Shown: piece by piece, positions 46,301 to 57,163 of the stretch
How the letters are laid out: each line of letters opens with the position of its first letter
Position numbering within the stretch: the first letter of the stretch is position 1
Source: Mesocentrotus franciscanus
Lineage: Eukaryota > Echinodermata > Echinoidea > Camarodonta > Strongylocentrotidae
Assembly (NCBI GenBank): GCA_037976565.1
Contig: CP137683.1
Coordinates: forward strand, 11,479,423 to 11,543,422
Reading direction: 5' to 3'
Length of the DNA stretch: 64,000 bases
The notes under the pieces: generated by a model
Told to the model about the DNA's origin: nothing
The model's database searches: none
The model's input: the letters and a program-made list of their open reading frames with translations, nothing else
Made by a program: the position numbers and the translations under genes

Positions 46301-47704
46301 ATATAATGCGATTACGTAAACAAGAGCAATTTGTTCATGTTAATCCTCCAGTATCAAATACCCAAGTAAAACTCGAACCAGATGCAAATAAAGGCAAACA
46401 TAAAGACATAAATGTATGACATATTGTAAATTGTCATGATTGTATTCTCTAATTATTTATTTTTTATATTTTTTATAATTTAAATTATGTTTTATTATTG
46501 AGGAATACACTTGCACATTACGTACTCCGTGGTAAGAAAGAAGTAAGGGAGGGAAAAGTAAGGCAATGACAAAAGAGAGATAGAGAAAATGGCCGGGGTT
46601 CAAATTCAGTTTTCTAAAAATTATTAGAACCGGTGCTGATGATCATTTATCTACCATGTCATTGCCTCATGACGCTAAATACAAAAATAGTACCACGAGA
46701 TCGTTTATTGTCAACAAACAGTTCAAATAGAATTGTATAGACGATGAAAAAATAAGAATAATAATACAACGTCGTTACGCTGAAAAAAATTCCCTTATAT
46801 CTCTCACCGCCAAATAATCCGAACAATAGTATCAACGGAGAGGAATCAACTGTTAAACGAATTTATCACGAGTCTTGAAATTTCAGTTTGTAATTGCATG
46901 GCATAGAAGTATGAAAGAGAAGGTTGAGTTCTGGTGAGAGGTGAACAATAATTTGTGAGGGTTTTAATTGTAATTTTGCAAGTGAGGAAGAACATCAGAG
47001 AAAAAACAGTTCCCTGAAAGCATGGCTCTTCAAATGCCTTCATACTTATGCTAAATATGACAAGTAACAGCTTAAAATGAGGCCCGATTTTTATGCCACA
47101 TGTTTGTGTAGTCCCATATACATCTTTCTGTGTACAATGCTTGTTACTTTACCAAGAATGTCCCAAATTTTCTTATCATGTTGGTGACTCCAGAACCTTG
47201 CAATACACACCAACCTTGCAATACACACCAATACTTATATGTTACGTGATCAACTTTTTCTGATCGATTCCACACCGTTTCTTTCACAATGCAATCGCAT
47301 GACCCGAACTCAACCTTATCTTTAAAGAGCAGCGATGGCGAACGAGTATTACTAAAATTCAACAATCGTTGCTTTAATGGTTTGCTTTTTCATGAGAAAT
47401 TAACACGAGACGTCAAGCTACATATAAATATGGTCAACAGACATGATATTGTCTTGAAAACAGTCAGAAAACATTGGAATTAGAACGAATAAGAGATAAT
47501 GCGATATGTAAACAAGTGCAATTTGTCCATGTTAATCCTCCAGTGCCAAATACCCAAGTAAAACTCGAACCAGATGCAAATAAAGGTAAACATAAAGACA
47601 TAAATGTATGACATATTGTACATTGTCATGATTGCATTCTCTAATTATTTATTATTTATTTTTTATTTTAATTTAAATTATGTTTTATGATTGAGGAATA
47701 CACT
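43329..47704. repeat. Satellite array 2, right part
   Basis: Continues the interrupted unit and adds three more (marker CACGAGTCTTGAAATTTC at about 43342, 44519, 45693 and 46869; period about 1175). The last unit carries the same diagnostic variants as the last unit of array 1. It breaks off after GAGGAATACACT. Confidence 0.95.
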
Positions 47705-48229
47705 AGACAAGGCCTGAAACATTTTAGAATGACTTTGAAATGTTTAAGTGAAATTTAATGTATATGCTTTATATACATTGTGCAGATAGAAATAAACTTG
47801 GTTGCGTTCTTCATTAAACTCACGGTTCAGCCCCGGTGGGGGGATACTCAGATTCGGTTTGGATGGGGGTGTACGGCTGAAGCGTCTACACCCATGCCTA
47901 TTTTTAAAAGACATTTTGGCTGAAAATAGTACACATTATTAGGGACTTCCATTCAAAACGCAACCCATGTTTAAGGTTTTGCCGTATTCCATTTGCATGA
48001 ATGATTTACACTTTCATATACCTTAATCCCTTAATTTACTCAGCATCAGCTGTTTGTTTTTCCTCTTATATTTCTTTTAAACGTCGCACGCTTTCTTGCA
48101 CGTCCCAATGTACAGCCTCTTTAGCTTTTTTTTAAATTTAAAACCCATCAGTTTGTAACAATAATGTAGAAAATTGGAAAAAGAACTTGTGGGAAAAATC
48201 CACTAAAAAAGCAGACTGGGCAGGGCCGG
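47705..48229. other. Unassigned sequence after satellite array 2
   Basis: Phrases such as CCCCGGTGGGGGGATACTC and CCCATGCCTATTTTTAAAAGACA look like dispersed repeat DNA. No coding potential can be supported. Confidence 0.4.
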
Positions 48230-48722
48230 TAAATGCGCTAGTTATAATGACGGCTATTCAGAAGGACGCAAATGCGCGCGCAACGACCCGCACGCGCGGA
48301 CATTTTTGAAACGCTTAAAATTGTCTGAAACGTATAGAAAATTACTTGGTTCCGGGTTTCGAGCATTTTTTTCTTCTAATTTCTTTTTGACGCACGTGTA
48401 CGCGCACATATGAAGGAGCAGGCACATGACATGTGCGTGGGCTTAAATTCTGACCCATGACCTGAGCATGATTGATGCCAAATTTGAATTGAAATTGATA
48501 TTGCATGGCTGAGATACGACCATTAATGTCATTTCACATAATGACGTCATGATGACGTTACGGTACCTAAGCGTCGCTGAAAAGTCACGCAGTTCTAAGT
48601 TGGACGAAGATCTATCTTCAGGGAAAGTTTCACGACAATGGCTTCAGCCATTCTTGAGATATCCTGCGAACAAGTTCGAGGAAGAATAATAATAATTTTT
48701 TCTATACAGACACAAAATAAAT
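48230..48722. repeat. Tail of a family-B element, in tandem with the next
   Basis: Matches the end of the following copy: GTCACGCAGTTCTAAGTT, GAAAGTTTCA and TTGAGATATC.TGCGAACAA occur here and at about 50690-50790. It contains TGACGTCATGATGACG and CG-alternating tracts. Confidence 0.75.
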
Positions 48723-48724
48723 AC

Positions 48725-50810
48725 GAGAAATTTAATTTGTCATGAGAACAAATTAGGTGGTCTGTCTTCAATTCTTATGATCATGCTCATCTTCAATTCA
48801 ATGATCCAATATAATGACGTTACTGTAAAATGATGTATTAAGATATGAATTGATGAATGAAGTACTGATGAACTGATGAACTGATTGATTGAACTGATGT
48901 CAAATGAACTGAATTGATGAGCTAAACTGATGAACTGATAAATGAAAAGATGAACTGATAGATTAAACTGTGACCTGAACTGAAGTGATAACGGATTTCG
49001 GAGGGAGGACGAGAACCAGAGGCGGGAAAGGGAGAGGGTGAGAGAGTATACAATGAGAGGCAGAGACAGGGAGACAGAGCAAGAGAGGGAGACAGAGATA
49101 GGGAGAGAGTGAAAGAGTAGAGAGAGAGATGCAAATACAGAGCAAGAGAAGGATGGGGGGGGGGCAGAACAAGAGAGGCGAAAGGAAACAGAGCAAGAGA
49201 GAGAAGAGAGAGCAAGAGAAAGAGATGCAATGGAGAACGATGCATTTAATATTTCCAGCATAAATAGAATTTAATATTTACTATATTATAGAGAGAGAGA
49301 AGTTTTAGACATGTAAACAATTCTATGTCCGTGGGAGAGACGTAAACATTGCATATACCTGGGCTGAATAACTGGAAAGTATAAACGTCTGGGAAGGAGA
49401 CTAAAATCATAAAAATGGGATGATTTAATATTCCAACAGACTTGGGAGATTAACCCTATAGGTTTAATACACGACAAGGAATCAGATTTCCCATAGGGTT
49501 GTACTCAAACGATTGACATTCTTCTCCCATAGATATAACACGCAAAATTAGGCATTTTATTACATTGTTTGTGATTGTATATGATAATATGTTATAATAG
49601 TCGAAGAAGATCATAAAATCAAATTTAAAACGACGGCAAAAAAAAAAAAAATATGACCCACCAGGAATCGAACTTGGGTCGCCGGAATGGGAGGCAAGTG
49701 CTATGACCACTATACCAAAATAATCCACATAGACATTACACGTGAACGGAAAATGGAATTCTCAAATCCCACTTTGCAAGTGAAATATGAGCATGATCCC
49801 GGCATCTGATCGAAAAATAAAGGGCACACTGTGATAGCTTATTGTCCCAGCTACAACATACTCGAAGCTCAGCGAAAACAAAACTAAAACGACGGAGATA
49901 TTGCTCGCGAAAGACGGGAATGTAGAATCCAGTTTTGAAAAAAGTCATGTCCCATAGAGAATACACGCAAAATGTGAAAAATTGACATGCCTCCTTTAAT
50001 CGCAAAAATACGCCATGATGCCTTTGTCAAAATGAAAAATTGTGGCGACTGCATTTGTAAAGAATTGTCTCAGCTAGAACATATCAAAATTTGGAAGAAA
50101 ATCGATCAATATTTACAGAGATACAATCATTTTTCATAAATATGCTGACGTCATAATATGCAAATTGAAATTTTGAGTTCCAAGGCCATTATGATGACGT
50201 CATGATATAATTAAAGGTCAAATGAGACATGAAATCATATCTCCGACTCATAATCTATCCAAATATGAAAAAATTGGGGTTCCATCCATCTGAAGAGCTA
50301 TAATGGATTTTGTATAGGCATGTTTTTGCCCATATATGCTATGTATTACAAGAGCTCTAGGAGGAATTATTTTGCGTTCGGCCGTGACGAACGAAAACGC
50401 GCGCGCATGCGCGTGTGCGCGATTTTTTAAAAATAAAATGCTTATAATGGCATGAAACGTATGCAAAATGAATTTGAGACGATTTTGAGTATTTACAAAT
50501 TTTGCGCGCGCACTGACGCGCGGACGTACGCGTACGCGCGCGTTTATTGACCTGAAATCGACCGGACAGATATTGACCTTGATCATGATAAATATGAATG
50601 AGAAATGACTTTCTGTTATGAAGATATGATCATGAGTTGATTTTCACAAAATGGCGCCTGGATGACGTCACGATGAATTTGAATCTCTGAAAAGTCACGC
50701 AGTTCTAAGTTAGACGAATATCTATCATCATGGAAAGTTTCATGAGAGTGGCTTTATTCAGACTTGAGATATCTTGCGAACAAAATTATGGCAGAATAAT
50801 AAATAAATGA
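48725..50810. mobile_element. Family-B element, subfamily 1, second long copy
   Basis: The 5' hairpin (AATTTGTC / ACAAATT) is followed by AGGTGGTCTGT (48755-48765). A GA-rich tract (49015-49230), the tRNA-like segment and CRE/octamer sites follow in the same order as in 20048-22140. The 3' hairpins of subfamily 1 are missing. The sequence runs on to subfamily-2 hairpins at 52210-52317. The Leu/Ser-rich minus-strand frames are GA-tract artefacts. Confidence 0.7.
49662..49726 (-). pseudogene. tRNA-like sequence (Gly-like), second copy
   Basis: Same A box, CTCCCAT loop, B box and oligo-T terminator as at 20963-21027. The acceptor stem likewise does not pair. Confidence 0.6.
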
Positions 50811-52190
50811 AAGAAAGGCCAAAGAATCCACTCTCAGACGCTTTGCAGTTGATGTTTGGTTATTTTATTTTGAAGGCAAAAAAACAGCCCCTGTAGAAAC
50901 ACAAGAGTAAAAACAAATGTAAATTAAAAACATCATAATATTCAAATAACCAATTACATAATTATATACTTCATGATCTGTATCAGCAACAAAGAAGGTG
51001 TTCAGTAAATAAGTCCATTATAGACCAGCTTCAAACATTGCATCAACTAAATAATCATCACTATTATTTTCATGACTTCAATGAACAGGTTAATTAAATA
51101 ATATATCATGTCTAATATAACGGCTGAAGGACAGTTAACTTTTCATTTCACAATATAATGCCTTACATCACTTAAGCAAAACCTAAATTACAGTTGAAGT
51201 GTAAAAATTAACAACAGATTCATTCAATACATAATGCAAACAATATCTTTTTAATACAAATTAAAAACCAATAAGACTCACCGCCCACACTATATAAAAA
51301 AAGGCTTGACTTTAACGTACGCCCTTGTACATGCATGCAATACAGTCTTTGTGGTCCTATGAGGGATAAAACGTAATATATTACAATTAACATACAGCAA
51401 AATTCAAAGGTATAAATACATGCAATTCAGTTATAATAGACCATTAATCTGTATAAAATCGTAAAACATCGTACCACCAATAAAATTAACAAGTGTGAGT
51501 TTAGGATTTCACTTCGTGTACATGCCCATACGCCACTCAAATACTATAAAAAAAGGATCGCATTGCAAGAACCCATTACACACTCAAATTATGCCAATAT
51601 CCATAGGAACATCAATAATTGTTCAACAAGCATATAAGTAGGATACATGTATTATATATAACAATAAATAAATGTAAAATTTATAAGGATAATCGAATGA
51701 TTAACTCACATGTAACTCAATTGCCCACTATGCACGTGCACCACTTGTGATTTCTCTGCAGTAATGTCTTCTCCAGTAATGTGAAAGCTGTCACCTCCTG
51801 CAACCGAACCCAAGCCCAGGTCATTGTCCAGCGTGCACTCCAGCCATTGCAAGAGAGGCATGAGTGCACACTGAACAATAGCCTGCACCAAACCCAGGTC
51901 CAGCCACAGGAGGCAAAATCTCACAATACTACAATTTCCCCCCAATTAATGACATTACCTGGTAATACATTAATTTAGCAATAAAATCAAAATTTCAAAA
52001 CACACAAGAAAAATACATTAAAGACATTTTCTCTGTTCCCCCCTTATGGAGGCAACAATCTCACATTACTACACATGCATAATGTTAAAATACAAGTTGG
52101 TCTATATACCAGCAACCTAGCAAAAATCTGAAAGTATTTTATGATAAAATAAGTTCTCGATTAATAATATATCTCCCTACCTAATAATAC
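50811..52190. other. Unassigned interior sequence
   Basis: AT-rich and mostly featureless. At 51806-51925 an imperfect inverted repeat (CATTGTCCAGCGTGCACTC / GAGTGCACACTGAACAATAG) sits among AACCCAGGTCCAG-type words. A 79-codon minus-strand frame (51706-51945) spans it. It has no recognisable domain and I do not call it a gene. Confidence 0.4.
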
Positions 52191-52317
52191 AAATCTTGAC
52201 GAAATCAAAAGGTGATACGTATAACTACGTACGTATCACCTTATAAATAATAATAATAATAAAGAAAAATCTTGACGAAATCAATAGGTGATACGTATAA
52301 CTACGTACGTATCACCT
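52191..52317. mobile_element. Two tandem family-B subfamily-2 3' hairpins
   Basis: 52210-52241 and 52286-52317 are AGGTGATACGTA...TACGTATCACCT palindromes, each preceded by CTTGACGAAATCAA. The second abuts the trinucleotide microsatellite of duplication copy 2, so it marks the right border of the 32-kb inserted block. Confidence 0.7.
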
Positions 52318-52503
52318 AATAATAACAACAACTATACTACTACCACTACTACTAATAATAATATTATTATTACTCCTTCTACTACTACTACTGCTACTAT
52401 TAATATTACTACTACTTCTACTACTACTATTACTACTGCTGCTAATAATAATAACAATAATGATGATAATAGTATTAGTAGTAGTAGTATTTTTAGAATT
52501 AGT

Positions 52504-52536
<33 letters not shown>

Positions 52537-52825
52537 TATACAAATAATAATCATAATAATAACAGTACTATAACTACTGCTTCATCTACTACTACTATTA
52601 CTACTATTACAACTAATAATAATAATGATAATAGTAATAGCAGTAGTAGTAATAGCATTAATAATAATAATAATAATGATAATACTAATAATATTACTAC
52701 TACTACTTCTACTACTACATAACTACTATTACTGCTAGTTTTACTACTACTATTACTACTACTTTAACTACTACTATTACTACTACTACTACTACTACTA
52801 CTGCTACTACTTCTAATAACAATAA
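52318..52825. repeat. Mosaic trinucleotide microsatellite, copy 2
   Basis: The same AAT/AGT/ACT block order as 2955-3670, shorter and more interrupted. It continues into the same flank (CACATATCACAAACATGTCCC). Confidence 0.95.
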
Positions 52826-53598
52826 TACTAACACATATCACAAACATGTCCCTATGCGCCTTTAATGGAGAGAAGGAATAAAAAAGAAAGAAGACATCGA
52901 GAAGAGTAAGATACACTCAGCATACTTCTGTAAGCCATGCGTTAACATTGGAAATTGTTCCTAAAAAGCGGCGTTTTATGACGCGTTTTCAAGTTGTGAA
53001 CAGTATCACAATGTATGTCATGATATATTATTATGGCAATCCATTCCAAAGTTCTGCTGAAAATAGTGTGATCCATAAACTTTGTATTCATTTGAGGAAT
53101 ATTAAGGAGGACCTGGAAGGACTTGAGCTTAGCAGTTTAGTACAAAAAACAACAACAAACAAAAAAATAATAATAAGATTGTAAAGAAGGGCACTGCAGT
53201 TATCAATGGGGAACACTACCAAGCCATAAAAACTTTTTCCTGTCAATATAGAGTAAGATTTTAATCATGAAAATTGAAATATGTAATTTGCGGAGTGGTC
53301 TCAAAGAAAAACTTAGAATGAATTTATGCAGTTATTTCCTGTTTTGAAAACTTGGTGTAATCAGATCCTAAACTAAAACTTTCTCTTTTAACGACCCCTA
53401 AACACTACTGAGTAGTATTTACAAAAATTAAATTCATGGTTTTCTTCGAAATTGTCCTAATTCTTTTATGCCATACGACAACAAACAGATAGATTTGTCA
53501 TGGTTATAACAAAAAAATGTGGGTGTGCTGAACTGTACGATATACATGAAAGGCCAATGCCCCCCTTTCAAATGCAAATTAATATCCGTCTAATAAAA
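52826..53598. other. Duplicated non-coding flank, copy 2
   Basis: Matches 3671-4440. No exon was recognised. Confidence 0.6.
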
Positions 53599-53599
53599 T

Positions 53600-53736
53600 G
53601 AGTTTCTGTTCTAGATACCTGATTGGCTAACATTCACTTCCAATCACCCTAATTTTGTGTTCATTTATTTTGATTGGTCCATTGATCTTCTCCGTCCCAC
53701 GTTTGGGCGGCGTTCCTAATATAAATTCCTATAAAG
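53600..53736 (+). promoter_or_regulatory. Putative promoter of MS4A-like gene, copy 2
   Basis: The same two inverted CCAAT boxes, CACGT/GGGCGGCG element and TATAAAG (53730-53736) as copy 1, with spacing kept within a few bases. Confidence 0.55.
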
Positions 53737-53759
53737 GCTCGACTATATCATTTATTTTC

Positions 53760-53903
53760 TTATATTAGTTAGCCTCGAGATGAAACGCACGTCTTTTTGT
53801 ATATCAACCAGCACTTGACGTCATTTCAGAATTCAAAGGATTTTTCTTTATCATTGTTATCTTTATCTTGGAGGGAAATCTGATTGCAAAGAAGGTTTAA
53901 GAA
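53760..53903 (+). other. Predicted 5' untranslated exon, MS4A-like copy 2
   Basis: Ends at a GTAAGTA donor (53904) as in copy 1. The following acceptor is CATGCACAG ending at 57885. Confidence 0.45.
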
Positions 53904-54545
53904 GTAAGTATTATTTTTGTTTTAGGACCGCTTGCTCGAAAAACGTTCAACAGGACGTTACAGGAGGTTGCACACAATCTATTTTGTATTTCATTTGATT
54001 CGATTTGATTCAATTTCATTTCATTGAATTTTATTAAATTTTATTTAATTTACTTTAATTTACTTGCATCTACTTCAATTTACATGTAATGTAATTCAAT
54101 TAAAATGTAATTTAATTTTGACTAATGCTGTTTTATTTTATCTGTTTACTTAGAGAACAAGTTCAGATTTAAACTTCTAATCTAAACCGTTTGAGGTGCA
54201 GGCGTAAAAGGCGGGTAGACTCAAACTATAAATTAGCATTTTCGTTACCGTGCCTCGGTATATTGATTTGAAAAAATAATGAAGTATTTTAAAGTTATTA
54301 CGAATGTGTTTTTTTAAAGAATATTGATAACACAGCATACATAAACATTACACATTGTATGTACATTTATATGCAAATTATTTTAATCTAATACTTTGTC
54401 AAAACTTATCGCTTGTGTCATCCTTTTCTTTTTGATTGAAAACATTCAAGGAAGAAAGGCTCAAGTTTATCGAAAGCAGCTTATTTGGTCGCTTGTTTGT
54501 TTATTCATTTTTTGTAGTTACCAAGAAAAAAAAATACATTACTCA

Positions 54546-54860
54546 TTGAAGGTACTATGTCCCATTTGCAGGCCCAAACAATGAAAACGTGAAATTCCAC
54601 CGGCATTTGAAAGTTAATACTAATTTAGAACTTCCCTCAAAACGAAAGAGCTTGAAAATGTCTTTTTGTGGGAAAATAACGACCGTTAGTTATCGAATCG
54701 ACTTTAGGGATTGCAATCCTTTTAGTAAATAGTTTGATTTTCAGACCCATGTACCGAATGGTCGTACGTTTTGGGCTGCGCAATGTTTCAATCAGTTTAA
54801 TTTTGGCCATTACAAGAAGTGGGTTATTGATGTAGACAAATGCTCATATACTCTTTATTA
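54546..54860. mobile_element. TTAA-type MITE, truncated (copy 2 counterpart of 5400-5932)
   Basis: The left end AGGTACTATGTCCC is present at 54550 (flank TTGA rather than TTAA). The right half is missing, replaced by the foldback-rich insertion that begins at about 54861. Confidence 0.7.
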
Positions 54861-55031
54861 TAGTATTAATGACTGCTTTGAGAGAAATAGTTGTTTTTAT
54901 ACGCTCATTAAGGGAAGGTTACAATTGTGCTATTGCCCGAGGCGTGCCGAGGGCAATAGCCCAATTGTAACCTTCCCGAGAGCGTATAAAAACAACTATT
55001 TCTCGAATATTAAAGCAGTCATTAATACTTT
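54861..55031. repeat. Perfect-type foldback with GGGCAATAG centre
   Basis: AGTATTAATGACTGC at the left and GCAGTCATTAATACT at the right, then TATACGCTC, GGGAAGGTTACAATTG and GCTATTGCCC, are mirrored around a short centre at about 54943. The stem is about 80 bp. A small bulge (AGAGAAATAG / CTATTTCTCG) is the main imperfection. Confidence 0.9.
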
Positions 55032-55411
55032 TATATGCCGAAAAAATAGTCAACTTACCAATCAACTGGTAGAACAGAAGAGCAGAAATAAATACTAAAT
55101 ACACATAGAATCTAGTTAGTGTTAGATCTAATAATATATTCAAATCTGTTGTTGAGAGGCACTGGAAAACCCATCCACTCAAGTTTTCACCCTATCAGAG
55201 ACTACCCAACGTGACGAGGGGCAAATAAGCTACAAGCTTTACGTCTCTACACCCAAGTAAAGTAGTCTAGACTACGTCTACCGCGGTGCGGTAAAGTTTA
55301 ATACTCAGTACAATGTCAATGACAGTAGATCTCTAGACCCCTCTAGTACACAACAATTAATGTGTGGGACTCCACTGACTGGATTTGACTATCATAATAT
55401 ATTATACCTTA

Positions 55412-55505
55412 CATTGGTGTGCTTGCTGTCAGCAGAATTAATCAAGTCTTGCATTTGATCATCATCAAGAAGTTGAAATCTTGGGAGAGTTTCTTCAGCC
55501 ATTTT
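55412..55505 (-). CDS. Possible first coding exon, Crypton/tyrosine-recombinase type
   Basis: On the minus strand AAAAAATGGCTGAAGAA opens a 30-codon frame MAEETLPRFQLLDDDQMQDL followed by INSADSKHTN. It ends at an AAT|GTAAGG donor. The short pattern (acidic F.LL.DD..Q.L, then DSKNT) resembles the N-terminal exon of Crypton-derived tyrosine recombinase proteins common in marine invertebrates, where the next exon starts with Lys-rich helices. No such second exon was found downstream on the minus strand (55380-54860), so this would be a broken 5' end. The dispersed repeat at 55560-55830 with an inverted CCAAT-like GGTCGAAATTGC lies in promoter position. The family resemblance is from memory of a short motif and is tentative. 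Confidence 0.3.
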
Positions 55506-55559
55506 TTCCTTGTTTGGAATTCAGTACGATAGAGATTGCCGTACGGTCGTCTGCGCTAC

Positions 55560-55830
55560 GATGTATTAAAATTGGTAAATTAAGCTAGCGACCGACTATT
55601 CGCACACTTTTGGTGTCCGTGCTCGCACAAACCAGTTTTTAACACGTAAACCAATGGGTATTTCAGCAAGACTGAACTAATTCCCGGTAATTGGAACTTT
55701 GCCGGGATTTTTAAACTATTTTTTAAAAACTATTACATGGCTTTGGCATTTTTCGGGAATAGTTAAAACAACGACTGCAATTTCGACCAAGCAGATGGCT
55801 GGATTTTTTAAGTGAGGTATATAATTACAT
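55560..55830. repeat. Dispersed repeat, inverted relative to 14785-15080
   Basis: Shares GGTATTTCAGCAAGACTGA, TTTAACACGTAAACC and CAGATGGCTGGATTT with the complement of 14785-15080. Confidence 0.7.
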
Positions 55831-55903
55831 TTATACAACTCACTCCCAGATCCTAATCAAATGATTGGTCATGCGCGGTCACGTGTGATTCATTTACTGA
55901 GCC

Positions 55904-56370
55904 TATTGCACGCTTTTTCATGAAAAAGCGTGCAATATTTTCCAGTACTATCCAACGTTTTTAAATGCATGTACATGTACACGCAGTAGTGCGCGTAGAG
56001 GTGAGAGCGCTTAATACTGTGTGTGCATATGGGCCTATGCTTGCGCAGCACTATGCGTAATTGGGTATAGAGGTAAGTGCGCTTACTATATCTATGTGTG
56101 CGCACTAAATTAAGCCTTATTAAACTTGAGATTTATTTGTCAGCCATACTGTCACGAAACAATCTTGATTTAATTCTTTTTACATCAAATAACAAGGATC
56201 TAGGAGTTTCGTTGTATAAAACAAATGATGCATGTTTTCATTCGTTCATTATACGATCTATCCGCCCTCGTTGATGCTGTGTGCATCTATCGCACTCAGC
56301 CTAACGGCTTCGTGCAATAGACACACACAGCCTCAACTCGAGTGCGGATAGATCGTATAATTAACTCATG
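55904..56370. repeat. Two further hairpins in the copy-2-specific insertion
   Basis: 55904-55937 is a near-perfect palindrome TATTGCACGCTTTTTC / GAAAAAGCGTGCAATA. At about 56248-56362, ATTATACGATCTATCCGC pairs with GCGGATAGATCGTATAAT around a loop that contains a weaker inner inverted repeat. The whole stretch 54861-56395 replaces about 5705-5990 of copy 1. Confidence 0.85.
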
Positions 56371-56550
56371 CGCATGCATCATTTGTATAACATTATACAT
56401 AAATGGTGAACATGTCTGACTCTTAAATGCATGCAAAAGAAAAGTATTTTTTTTATTAACTCAAGACCAGTTTGATGGAGGTTGGAAACTCTTACGTATA
56501 CAGTTTCTCTGCATGGTCATGCACATGGTTATGTCGAACATGCCAATTAC

Positions 56551-56999
56551 GGTTCTAGGACACCTACCCCATGTAAAACCACCCCTGTACAACCACCCCC
56601 TGGATAACCACCCATATGATAACCCCCTCTAGGACAACTACCCCCTAGGGCAACCACCCTCTAGGACGACTACCCCCAAGGACAGCTACACCCGGACAAC
56701 TAACCCCCAGACAACAATCCTCTAGGACAATCACCCCGGACAACTATCCTAGGGGGTAGTTGTCTGGGGGTAGTTGTCCGGGGGATAGTTGTCCTAGGGG
56801 GTAGTTGTCCGGGGGTAGTTGTCCGGGGGTAGTTGTCCTAGGGGGTAGTTGTCCCAGGGGGAAGCTGTCCGGGGGTAGTTGTCCTAGGGGGTAGTCGTCC
56901 TAGAGGGTGGTTGCCCTAGGGGGTAGTTGTCCTATAGGGTGGTTATCCTAGGGGTGGTTATCCGGGGTTTATGTCCAGGGGGTAGGTGTCTAGATACGG
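56551..56999. mobile_element. Foldback minisatellite element with target duplication (449 bp)
   Basis: The ends TCTAGGACACCTACCCC and GGGGGTAGGTGTCTAGA are complementary. The left part is tandem ACAACTACCCCCTAGG and the right part is tandem GGGGGTAGTTGTCC. It is flanked by CCAATTAC (left) and TCAATTAC (right), while copy 1 at about 6155 has one uninterrupted GGCAATTACAGC. It therefore inserted into copy 2 after the duplication and made a 7-8-bp target duplication. The same family sits in intron 4 of both copies. Confidence 0.8.
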
Positions 57000-57163
57000 T
57001 CAATTACAGCATGAACCTTGATTTAACAAAAAGTTATATTCATCTTTGATGGACAATAAATATCAAAGTAAATTAACTTTAAAATGTTTGACTTATGCGA
57101 TTTCATACTATCAGGCTTGTATGTTATATAATACCATTCGTGTATCGGAAGTCCACTCATGTG

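Noticed and set aside
23557..47483. Recurrent 76-aa (MRPDFYA...) and 60-84-aa (...VRKHWN) frames in the satellite units
   Set aside because: Repeated because the whole unit is repeated. They overlap each other in different frames, several copies are broken by single-base indels, and silent and replacement sites look equally conserved. No domain was recognised. Transcript data could reopen this.
51706..51978. Overlapping 79- and 65-codon frames on opposite strands
   Set aside because: They lie over an inverted repeat. No domain and no splice or promoter support.
54919..55182. 87-codon minus-strand frame
   Set aside because: Runs through one arm of a foldback; no recognised domain and not a continuation of the 55412-55505 exon.
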